From: Lewinellaceae bacterium | Lineage (GTDB): Bacteria; Bacteroidota; Bacteroidia; Chitinophagales; Saprospiraceae | Assembly (NCBI GenBank): GCA_020636005.1 | Contig: JACJYR010000001.1 | Span: forward strand, 940,001 to 1,004,000 | Direction: 5' to 3' | Length of the DNA: 64,000 nucleotides | Part shown: one piece after another, positions 37,501-44,795 of the stretch | Numbering within the stretch: the first letter of the stretch is position 1 | Layout: each line of letters opens with the position of its first letter | Notes under the pieces: model-generated | Database searches by the model: none | The model's input: the letters and a program-made list of their open reading frames with translations, nothing else | Told to the model about the DNA's origin: nothing | Translations under genes and position numbers: made by a program

Positions 37501-40500
37501 TTCGTAATTTCCCAAAATCAAAAAGCCGTCGGGCGTGCTGAACAGCCGGGTCGTGCGCTCGTTGATGGCGCCCGTCACGTCAAATTCCTTTGCCCACAGG
37601 ATGTTCCCGTTGAGGTCGGTATTGAAAAACTGGATGGTCACATTGCTGGGACTGGTGCCTTGCGGGTCGCCCTGGCCGATGACGTACAGCCCGCCATTTT
37701 CATGCAACATGTCGTTGGTGTACAGCCTGGCGGCCGTGTTTACGCCAATGATGTAAAGCCTTGACCAGATTTGGTTGCCGCTGAAATCCAGTTCGGTGAT
37801 GGCGCCCCTCATGCGGTTGGTGCCGCCCCCGGCGAAATTGTGGCGCCCGGTGGTGTAAAGACTGTTGTTCAAAACGATGGCCTTGCTGAAAGTCTCGCAA
37901 CTGCCGAGGTCATATTTCTTTTCAAAAATTTTTAACCCGCTGTTTTTGTCAACTTCCACGAGGTAGCCGTCGCACCCGGTTATCCCCGAGCCAGATTGAC
38001 CTGTGAGCAGGTAATTTCCATTTTGGGGGTTTTCGACGACCGTGGTAAAACCTGAAATATTGGCGGTGGTAAAAGTCATTTCACTGCTCCAGAGCAGGTT
38101 GTCGTTTTGGTAGTCATATTTAAAAACAAAGGGGGTGCGGTTGGAAGTGACAGGGTCTGGGTCGGTCACACCCGCCCCAACAAGGAATCCCTGGCTGTCA
38201 AGTATCAAGTCGTAAAGTCGTTCGGTGTAGGTGGCAAAATTGAAGGTACGCTGCCAGACGAGCGTTCCACTCGAAGTGACAAAAGCAATGGCGAGGCTGT
38301 CGTTTTTGGAGCCGCCGATGATGGCACCGCCAGGAACCGGGACTATGCGGCGGCCCTGTTCGGTATCGGCGGTGCCGAATGCGGTGACGTAGGTCTCTTC
38401 GCAGTCGCCGGAGAATACGTTGCATTCGCAGGTGGGGAGATCGTTGTTGTCCAACTGTATGTCAGTTGCTGTTTCGGCCGTTGGGTTTAATGGGAAATTT
38501 GCGTTCAAAGGTGTAAGCAAATGTTGCCCATCGTACTGCTGGGACACAGGGTTGACGGCCACGTTCAAATCAGAAATATATTCGCACCCTGGCCCTGCCA
38601 CCTCTCCGTCCAATGACATTTTTCCCCAAAGTATATCGCCAGTATTGTCCAATTCAGTGGAGCGGCCGGAGAAATAAATAAAGCCATTGTGGACAACTGC
38701 ATACTTACCCCAATCTGCCGCCACATTGGCAATAGATTTTGCCCAAATAATATCGCCTGCTTTGTTGACACGGATAAAGTAGTAGGCGCCTATCCCCGTC
38801 GCATCAACCACATGGGTGCCCTGCAGGATGTACCCATCCGGTAAAGGAAGAATGGAGCCATTGAATTCAGCATTGCTGCCAATGATGTCGTAGCGTTTGG
38901 CCCAATAGAAACTGCCGTTGAGGTCCGTTTTTAACAACAAAATTTCCACATCGGTAAAAGAACTGCCCGTCAAATCTCCCCTTCCATACGCCACAATGGT
39001 GTCGAATTCTATCAGGTTTTCATAAAAGTAAGTCCTGGCGGGCTGGTTGAGGTTGTTGAAATAAAAGCGTGTCCATTGTTGGTTGCCTGAAAAATCCAGT
39101 TTTGTCATGGATGCCCTGATGGCCGTCAGGCCGCCATTCCGCTGTACGCCGCAAGTGTAGATTTCACCATTGTGGATCAATCCTCCCAGGAAGTGATCGG
39201 TATTGCCAAAATCAAATTGGCGCATGTTTACACTTGCCCCGGTATTGCGGTCCAGCTCTGCAAAGAAGTTGTTGTCAGCGGCCATGCCGAGCACGAAATA
39301 ATTATCGCCAGGGGATTTTTCCAGTAAAATTTCGAGCCTCGTAAAGGCTGGGTCAGGCATCAAGCGCACCCAATCAACCACATCGTTTTGATAGTCGTAT
39401 TTGAACACGTAGTTCAGCGTATTGGAGTTTAATTCATCCCGCCCTGTTCCTATCAATTTCCCATCAGAGTCCAGCATTATTTCAAAAATGAAATCAGCGC
39501 CATTTGTAAAATCAAAGGTCCTCGACCAGATGATTTCGCCCGCCGGGTTGACCATCATAAGCAAGGAAGTATTTTCTCTTTGCCCCCCAACGATGAAATT
39601 CCCATCTGGAGCGACTACCAAAGCCTGTGAAAGCTCAGCTTCTCCTGCATTGCCCAACGCTTTCAAGTAAGTGCCCGTGCATTCTCCCGTATCGTCCACA
39701 AATACAAACACCTGCTGGCAAAACTGATCGCTGCAATTGCCGTCCACCGCTTCAAGGCATACGATAAATGCACCTTCATTTGGGAATGAATAAGAAAAAT
39801 CAGTAGCCGTGCTTTCTACGGCCCCATTGACTGTCCAGGTGAAGCTGGTCGCACCTAAACTATTGTTCGTGAAGGAAACCATATCGCCCGGAGCGGGGAA
39901 GAAGCTGCTGGCCGAAAAATTAGCATACACACAGGATACCTGCACGATCAATGTGTACTCGTCCTGGCATGCCCCGGTAATATCTTCGGCCACCAGCGTG
40001 ATTGCATAATTGCCAAGGGAAGGAAAGGTGTAGGTGGCATCCGTTGCCGTTGAAAACGGAACGCCGTCAATGAGCCATTGAAAAGCAGCCCCGTTCACGG
40101 AAGTATTCGTAAAATCAATGGTGCCGCCGGGTATGGTGGCCAAACTGCCTGGTTGGTAGCTCGCCTCAGCCGGACAGGCCACTTCTATAACCACGGTATA
40201 AATTTCCGTGCAATTGGGGTCGCCGTTGGTGGCTACCAACGAGATTTCCATATCCCCGGAACCAGTGCTAAACGTGTAGGAAGCATTGGTGCCATTCGAA
40301 AATGGAACGCCGTTCAACTGCCACTCATAAGCTGTGCCGCCCGTGCTGGTGTTGACGAAATTCACCGTTTCTCCCATAACAATTGAAGTCTGATCGGCGA
40401 CAAAAGAAGCCGTGTAAGGGTTGGGGCATGGGTCAACGCAGCCAAAAGTATTGAGCAATGAGAAGCGCACATGGTCTATAAAATAATGCATACGGTCGGC

Positions 40501-41442
40501 CTGGCCTTGCGTGAAGCCGGCCCGGCAGGCGTAGTTGCCATAGTCGAGGTAGTCCCAAATCAAATCATCCTGATCAGTGGCAAAACCGGAATTGGTGTCG
40601 GTGTTGCAGGAGTTGATGGAAGCCGTGCAGTAGGGCGGGGCGGCAGTGGAGCCGTCCGGCGGTGTGTCGCAGACTTGATCGCCGTCCAATAGGCAGTCAT
40701 TGTTGGTACAGCCGCCCTGGAATGTATGATACAGGCCAAGGTAGTGGCCAATTTCATGCACCAGCGTGGAGTGGGCCGAGCCGACATTTTGGAGTTTTTC
40801 AGCCAACATGACGATGCCGTCGGAGGGCGAGCCATGCGAGCCTGGGAGGGTGGCGTAACCGCCTGCCCCGCCGACGTTTTTCACCAGCCAGACATTGATA
40901 TAGCGGTATGGATCATAGCGGCTGAGATTTTTCAATTGGGCATCGGTACCGGTGGTCAGGTCGGTGAGAGGCGACTGCACCCGGAGGATGCCAGTGGTGG
41001 CATTTCCGTCTGGGTCTTGCTTGGCGAGGCAGAACTCAATTTTGGTGTCCACGCCAACGCCCTGGTCGTAGTAATTGATGTTGGCGTAGGCATCGTTGAG
41101 CCATTCCACGGCTTGGATCACTTCGGCATCCGAGATGTTTTCTAAACCATTTTGATGGATGATATGAAAAACGATTGGGAGCGTGTAGTCGGCCAACAGT
41201 GCAGACTCCGCCCCGTTTTTGTTCTTTGCTGAAAAAAAATGGTAGGCATCTTTTTCAATGGCATCCTGCCGCAATGCCAAGGAAGGATCCCTTGCAAGGA
41301 ACTGGGCTTGCATCTCATCGGTAAGGCATTCGAGGGTGTCCGTCACATTTGCCAGGATTGGGCCGTCGTTGACAAGTATTTGATTATCAATTTTTTGAAA
41401 TAAAATAAAACCCGTAATTATCAATAAAATGGAGAGCCGCAT
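34525..41442 (-). CDS. Giant M43-type metalloprotease with PKD domains, duplicated propeller and type B T9SS sorting domain
   Basis: 2305 residues. After a hydrophobic N-terminus (weak signal peptide) comes an M43 (pappalysin/cytophagalysin-like) zinc protease: HEIGHYLGLYHTF gives H229, E230, H233, H239, with the Cys-rich region following. About 334-580 hold three PKD-like domains. Two consecutive blocks of about 400 residues (585-1010 and 1011-1415) repeat each other and look like beta-propellers. Then a Cys-containing adhesion-like region follows, then five tandem copies (about 1727-1980) of a module with GDS...FG...GVY...NGCDSTH. The last 95 residues are a gliding-motility-type (CHU_C, type B) sorting domain: NAFSPNGDGINDVFFI. 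It should be secreted to the surface and degrade protein. Confidence 0.92.
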   Translation of the reverse strand: MRLSILLIITGFILFQKIDNQILVNDGPILANVTDTLECLTDEMQAQFLARDPSLALRQDAIEKDAYHFFSAKNKNGAESALLADYTLPIVFHIIHQNGLENISDAEVIQAVEWLNDAYANINYYDQGVGVDTKIEFCLAKQDPDGNATTGILRVQSPLTDLTTGTDAQLKNLSRYDPYRYINVWLVKNVGGAGGYATLPGSHGSPSDGIVMLAEKLQNVGSAHSTLVHEIGHYLGLYHTFQGGCTNNDCLLDGDQVCDTPPDGSTAAPPYCTASINSCNTDTNSGFATDQDDLIWDYLDYGNYACRAGFTQGQADRMHYFIDHVRFSLLNTFGCVDPCPNPYTASFVADQTSIVMGETVNFVNTSTGGTAYEWQLNGVPFSNGTNASYTFSTGSGDMEISLVATNGDPNCTEIYTVVIEVACPAEASYQPGSLATIPGGTIDFTNTSVNGAAFQWLIDGVPFSTATDATYTFPSLGNYAITLVAEDITGACQDEYTLIVQVSCVYANFSASSFFPAPGDMVSFTNNSLGATSFTWTVNGAVESTATDFSYSFPNEGAFIVCLEAVDGNCSDQFCQQVFVFVDDTGECTGTYLKALGNAGEAELSQALVVAPDGNFIVGGQRENTSLLMMVNPAGEIIWSRTFDFTNGADFIFEIMLDSDGKLIGTGRDELNSNTLNYVFKYDYQNDVVDWVRLMPDPAFTRLEILLEKSPGDNYFVLGMAADNNFFAELDRNTGASVNMRQFDFGNTDHFLGGLIHNGEIYTCGVQRNGGLTAIRASMTKLDFSGNQQWTRFYFNNLNQPARTYFYENLIEFDTIVAYGRGDLTGSSFTDVEILLLKTDLNGSFYWAKRYDIIGSNAEFNGSILPLPDGYILQGTHVVDATGIGAYYFIRVNKAGDIIWAKSIANVAADWGKYAVVHNGFIYFSGRSTELDNTGDILWGKMSLDGEVAGPGCEYISDLNVAVNPVSQQYDGQHLLTPLNANFPLNPTAETATDIQLDNNDLPTCECNVFSGDCEETYVTAFGTADTEQGRRIVPVPGGAIIGGSKNDSLAIAFVTSSGTLVWQRTFNFATYTERLYDLILDSQGFLVGAGVTDPDPVTSNRTPFVFKYDYQNDNLLWSSEMTFTTANISGFTTVVENPQNGNYLLTGQSGSGITGCDGYLVEVDKNSGLKIFEKKYDLGSCETFSKAIVLNNSLYTTGRHNFAGGGTNRMRGAITELDFSGNQIWSRLYIIGVNTAARLYTNDMLHENGGLYVIGQGDPQGTSPSNVTIQFFNTDLNGNILWAKEFDVTGAINERTTRLFSTPDGFLILGNYEAASNDIFIIKTDKLGNLLWSKGYGSGGDEFAYDMFFLNGQIYVVGETSSFGSGGADFLLIKLGLNGNLQDSDCNFETAINVTESDYNNPYDGSHPLSVGGINTNIQTTGATPQQTPLTEEQLCYTPCADTCANGAPLHEVPDAVLQFIQAECGNGNLLLSVQVCNADSFFLPGGTPISFYDENPTTGPANLLLTVALPGPVQPGACEVFQLEVTLPINQTIFAVVNDNGTTPTPFDLFLDFPNTQTLECDFSNNIGSFEMNYAAPPLDLGPDVSACHFSVVPFDAGQGFASYHWSDGSLEQTFTAWEPGTYWVEVTDSCGGMQSDTVIVTLDPSSVLDIGADTVVICQGDSALLSINGFDHYQWTSGTGLDCDTCATVFASPDSSTCYILVANSSDGCFSEDTVCITVVPATATTDTMEFCSGDTVVIFGNPVNTPGNYSATFQGQNGCDSIHTITLVETNDTVLVNENQSICQGDSLLFFGNWLSATGVYENFDSMGACVVHSVLDLSVLDTFFTTENITVCQGDSADIFGVATMLAGVYEMAFQAINGCDSTHRILLSVLDTVSTSDTITICENEMADIFGTLTNVPGTYSQTFQAFNSCDSTHFITLVVNDTVLTTESVSICFGDSALIFGNWEMQPGVFFQAYPMASGCDSTHTITLTVGSELLLAFETMEGCSGTDDGGVSVLATGGVLPLIYQWNVAGQTGNSIENLPPGNYSVTVTDANGCTAEGGAQLDGAITLDLQMDIADASCFGFADGSLSVAANLPDLLYSFDGIIYQPGTNWANMPAGSYTLFVQNEDGCEWEFPVEIGQPGQVFVTLPADVTIELGETITIQANTVQDSLLFAWMPPLWLNCDDCPDPAASPETTTLYTVTVFDQNDCSDSDSILVTVEFLPNVFVPNAFSPNGDGINDVFFINAKGVVEVQFLQIFDRWGELVFEGSNFPPNDPFFGWDGTFKGKKMNPAVFAWYAELVFLDGKKRTFKGDLTLLR

Positions 41443-41691
41443 AACAAGTTGGGTTTAAGTGTGAGTAGATAAGGTTCGTACCGATTATTTTATGAATTTT
41501 GCCGGCCAAAAAGCCGCTATTGTTGCAAGATACAGATTCATCAAGGTTGACAAAAGCCGAAATAACAGACTGATCAATGATTGTCAAAGAAAAATCAGCA
41601 AATCTGATTCTCCAACACTAAAAACAAAATCCGGCACTAATGTGGAAATGCAGTTCCCATCAATTCCTCAAACCCAGGCAATGCACTTAAT

Positions 41692-43200
41692 ATGGGCGTC
41701 GTAAAAAGACAGGGCATCAAGCAGAGCATCGTGACCTACATCGGGGTGGTACTCGGGATGGTGAACGTGCTGTTCATCTACCCTGCTTTTTTGAGGGAGG
41801 CCGAGATTGGCATCATCAACTACGTCAGGGAAATCGCCGCCATGCTGTCCCTGTTTGTCTTCCTGGGCAGCACGGAATTGATCATCCGCTTCTTTCCTTA
41901 TTTCAGGGACGATGAAAAAAAACACAACGGTTTTCTGTTCCTGTTGCTTGCCATCACCGGCACGGGATGTTTGCTGCTGCTGGCGGCCTTCCTGATTTTC
42001 AAAGAGCAGTTTTACACCTATTTCAGCGACAAGGAAGACCCCGGGCTTTATCTCCAGTTCATCGCCTTCATCCCGGCGTTCACGGTGTTGATTTCTTTTG
42101 GCAACCTGTTTTTGCTGTATGCTTCCAATTTCCAGCGGATCGTGATACCGGCGGCCTTTAATGAATTCCTGCCGAAAATCGGGCTGCCGCTGTTGGTCAT
42201 TGCCTATTTTCTGAAACTCATCCCGTTCAACCTCATTTTCTGGGGTTCCCTGGCCATTTATGCCGCCATGATGATCGGCCAGATTTGGTATGTAAGGCAC
42301 CTGGGGCATTTTCATATCAGGCCGGATTTCACCTTGCTGAAAAAACCGATGGTCAAGGAAATGGCGCACTACAGCCTGTACGGTTTTGTAGGGGGTATCG
42401 GCAGCCGGTTTTCATCGGAATTTGTCAACATATTCATGGTGGGCACGCTTTCCACCCTCACCAACACGGGCATTTACGCCATCGCCTATTTCATCAGCAA
42501 CGTGGTGGATGTGCCAAAAAAGGCTATTTCCCGCATTGTTTCGCCGCTATTGGCAGACAAGTGGAAAGAAGGGAAATTGGGCGAAATTGCAGAGCTTTAT
42601 CATAAAACATCCCTCAACCAACTCATCGTGGGGCTGTGGCTGTTCCTGGCCATTTGGGTTTCGATTGATCAGTTATTTGAAATCATGCCGAATGGCGAAT
42701 CTTTTATCTCGGGAAAATATGTCGTGTTCATCCTGGGCCTGGCGAGGATTGTGGACATGGTGACAGGCACCAATTCCGAAATCATCAGTTTCTCAAAATA
42801 CTACCGCTATAATTTCTTCCTGATCCTGTTCATGGCCGTGATCCACATTACCGCCAATTTGCTGCTCATCAAGCAGTTCGGCCTCGTCGGCGTGGCCATG
42901 GCCACCCTGATTTCGCTGACGCTTTTCAACCTGGCCAAACTCATCCTCATCCAATGGAAAATGGGCATGCAGCCTTTTACCCGGCAGACGGCCGTTACTT
43001 TTTTGCTGGCAGGTGTGGCTTTTGGGGCGGTGTATTTCATCCCCTCGGCTGGCAGCCCGTTTTTTGATGTGGCCATCCGGAGCGGGGGCCTGACCCTGGT
43101 ATTTTTTGCCCTTATCTGGTATTTCAAGGTGTCGCCCGATGTCAACAGCTTGATGGAAAAGGGCTGGGCGGCGGCACGGCACTTCCGCAAGCGCAGGTGA
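41692..43200 (+). CDS. Oligosaccharide flippase / polysaccharide biosynthesis protein (Wzx-like)
   Basis: 502 residues with 12-14 hydrophobic helices. The N-terminal pattern (GIKQSIVTYIGVVLGMVNVL, then LGSTELIIRFFPYF) matches the MATE/MVF flippase group, close to Wzx and MurJ-like exporters. It is predicted to flip lipid-linked glycans across the inner membrane. It is divergent from the giant protease and followed by a methyltransferase gene on the same strand after 61 bp. No glycan polymerase (Wzy) is in the window, so a repeat-unit assembly pathway cannot be completed here. Confidence 0.88.
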   Translation: MGVVKRQGIKQSIVTYIGVVLGMVNVLFIYPAFLREAEIGIINYVREIAAMLSLFVFLGSTELIIRFFPYFRDDEKKHNGFLFLLLAITGTGCLLLLAAFLIFKEQFYTYFSDKEDPGLYLQFIAFIPAFTVLISFGNLFLLYASNFQRIVIPAAFNEFLPKIGLPLLVIAYFLKLIPFNLIFWGSLAIYAAMMIGQIWYVRHLGHFHIRPDFTLLKKPMVKEMAHYSLYGFVGGIGSRFSSEFVNIFMVGTLSTLTNTGIYAIAYFISNVVDVPKKAISRIVSPLLADKWKEGKLGEIAELYHKTSLNQLIVGLWLFLAIWVSIDQLFEIMPNGESFISGKYVVFILGLARIVDMVTGTNSEIISFSKYYRYNFFLILFMAVIHITANLLLIKQFGLVGVAMATLISLTLFNLAKLILIQWKMGMQPFTRQTAVTFLLAGVAFGAVYFIPSAGSPFFDVAIRSGGLTLVFFALIWYFKVSPDVNSLMEKGWAAARHFRKRR

Positions 43201-43221
43201 GCCGTTTTGTCGTATTAGCAT

Positions 43222-43229
43222 TAATTTTG
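43222..43229 (+). promoter_or_regulatory. TAnnTTTG promoter box for the methyltransferase gene
   Basis: TAATTTTG, 32 bp before the ATG. A TTTG at 43206-43209 is only 12 bp upstream, too close for a -33 box. Confidence 0.4.
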
Positions 43230-43261
43230 CCCTGTCAAGTTTTTTAACCAGACAAGCATAC

Positions 43262-44089
43262 ATGAGTTACCTGCAAAAAAACTATCCCCTCGACGATCCC
43301 GGCACCGTGGCCGCCTGCGACGAAATCTCCATCTGGTCTTCCCATTTTGGCAAACTGCTGCTCGAACACGTGCCCATGCGCAAGGGGATGCGGGTGCTGG
43401 ATGTGGGCACCGGGCCTGGTTTCCCGCTCATCGAACTGGCCATGCGGTTCGGCCCTGCCTCCAGGGTGTCCGGCATCGACCCCTGGCAGGCCGCAGTCGA
43501 GAAGGCACAGTGGAAAATAGATTTCCTCGGCCTCGCCAATGCCGACATCACCTGTGCCGACGCTGCACAACTCCCCTACCCCGACAAAACGTTCGACCTC
43601 GTGACCTCCAACCTCGGCATTAATAATTTTGACAACCCGCAGCAGGTCGTTCAGGAGTGCTACCGGGTGATGAAACCCAGTGGCCGCCTTTGCCTCACCA
43701 CCAATGTGGATGGCCATTTCCGGGAGTTTTATGCCGTGTATGAAACGGTGCTGAAGGACGTCGGCCTGGAGGAAATTTTACCAAAACTGAAAGCGCAGGA
43801 GCTGCACCGTGGCACCGACGAAACCATCCGGGAATTGTTGGAAGACGCCCGTTTTTCCGTGGTGAAAATCGTGCGGGATCGCTTTGCCTGGCGCTTTGCG
43901 GACGGCACGGCGCTGCTCAACCATTTCCTGATAGGGATTGGCTTCCTGGAAGGTTGGCGCTCCATTTTGCCCAAAGAAAAAGAGGAAGAGGTTTTTAAAC
44001 TGATTGAAAAAAAGCTGAACGAGCAGGCCGAATGGGACGGGGAACTGAAATTGACCGTGCCGGCGCTGTATGTGGAGGCGGTGAAATAA
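43262..44089 (+). CDS. Class I SAM-dependent methyltransferase
   Basis: 275 residues. Motif I VLDVGTGPGFPL (about 45-56), acidic loop SGIDPWQ, LPYPDKTFDLVTSNLGINNF and a post-motif RVMKPSGRLCLTT place it in the methyltransferase_11/UbiE-like class. The substrate is unknown. It converges with the third Uma2 gene, 7 bp between stops. Confidence 0.88.
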   Translation: MSYLQKNYPLDDPGTVAACDEISIWSSHFGKLLLEHVPMRKGMRVLDVGTGPGFPLIELAMRFGPASRVSGIDPWQAAVEKAQWKIDFLGLANADITCADAAQLPYPDKTFDLVTSNLGINNFDNPQQVVQECYRVMKPSGRLCLTTNVDGHFREFYAVYETVLKDVGLEEILPKLKAQELHRGTDETIRELLEDARFSVVKIVRDRFAWRFADGTALLNHFLIGIGFLEGWRSILPKEKEEEVFKLIEKKLNEQAEWDGELKLTVPALYVEAVK

Positions 44090-44096
44090 GGAGGTG

Positions 44097-44714
44097 CTAC
44101 CCGGTCTTGGTGGGTTTTTGGAAAATTTCTTCTACAGTCATGGCAAAGGCGGGCAGGACGGGCGCAGCAGAGATTTTGTCCTTTCCCCTGTAGGTAACGC
44201 TTGCCAGGTGATGGTAAACCTGCACTTCTTTCAATTCCGGAAAAATCAGCCAAACGACTTTCACGCCCGCATCCTGGTAGTTTTTCAGCTTTTTGTTGAC
44301 CTGGTTGATGTTGTCATTTTTGGAGATGACCTCAATGACAAATGGCGGGACTTGATTCCCCCCCTCGGCCATAATGACTTGCTGCTCAGGGGCGTACCAG
44401 GCCATGTCTGGCCGGCGGTGAATTGTTTCAGAGAAAAAAGCATCTATTTCACAAACAAACTCTCCCGTAACCTTTTTGCTTTGGCGGAGGGAATCGAATA
44501 AGTTGCGGAGGTTGCTCCAGATAAAAAGTTGGTTTTGGTTCATAGTCCGTTCTGTTTTCTCAACGGTGCCGTTGACCCACTCATATTTGTACTTGTCCTC
44601 CCGGGTGAGGTACTTTTTCTCAAATGTTTCCCACGAAATCTTTTTGGCTGGCGCCGGTATATTTCCCATCGATATTGAAGTTTTTATTACTGGCAAGGCA
44701 ACCGTAGCTGTCAT
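44097..44714 (-). CDS. Uma2 family restriction endonuclease-like protein
   Basis: 205 residues. Uma2 features: YKYEWVNGTVEKTE (core Glu), RRPDMAWYAPEQQ (core Asp), PPFVIEVISKNDNINQVNKK (core Glu) and GVKVVWLIFPELKEVQVY. The first 16 residues before MGNIPAPAKK could be omitted if the later Met is used. It has its own promoter box, and a long perfect hairpin separates it from the PNGase F-like gene, so it is probably not part of that operon despite sharing the strand. Confidence 0.87.
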   Translation of the reverse strand: MTATVALPVIKTSISMGNIPAPAKKISWETFEKKYLTREDKYKYEWVNGTVEKTERTMNQNQLFIWSNLRNLFDSLRQSKKVTGEFVCEIDAFFSETIHRRPDMAWYAPEQQVIMAEGGNQVPPFVIEVISKNDNINQVNKKLKNYQDAGVKVVWLIFPELKEVQVYHHLASVTYRGKDKISAAPVLPAFAMTVEEIFQKPTKTG

Positions 44715-44730
44715 TCCTGCTGATTTTTGA

Positions 44731-44738
44731 CAAAATTA
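44731..44738 (-). promoter_or_regulatory. TAnnTTTG promoter box for the third Uma2 gene
   Basis: TAATTTTG on the minus strand, 16 bp before the start codon. Confidence 0.45.
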
Positions 44739-44744
44739 CCGGAT

Positions 44745-44790
44745 TTCAAACAAAGGTGCTGCACTGTCCCCGGCAGCACCTTTGTTTGAA
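44745..44790 (-). terminator. Perfect 18-bp stem hairpin after the PNGase F-like gene
   Basis: TTCAAACAAAGGTGCTGC pairs perfectly with GCAGCACCTTTGTTTGAA around a 10-nt loop, starting 5 bp after the stop codon. It lacks a long T-run, so it may be a terminator or an mRNA 3'-end stabiliser. Its outer word TTCAAACAA recurs in the palindrome upstream of the same gene. Confidence 0.65.
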
Positions 44791-44795
44791 GCAAA

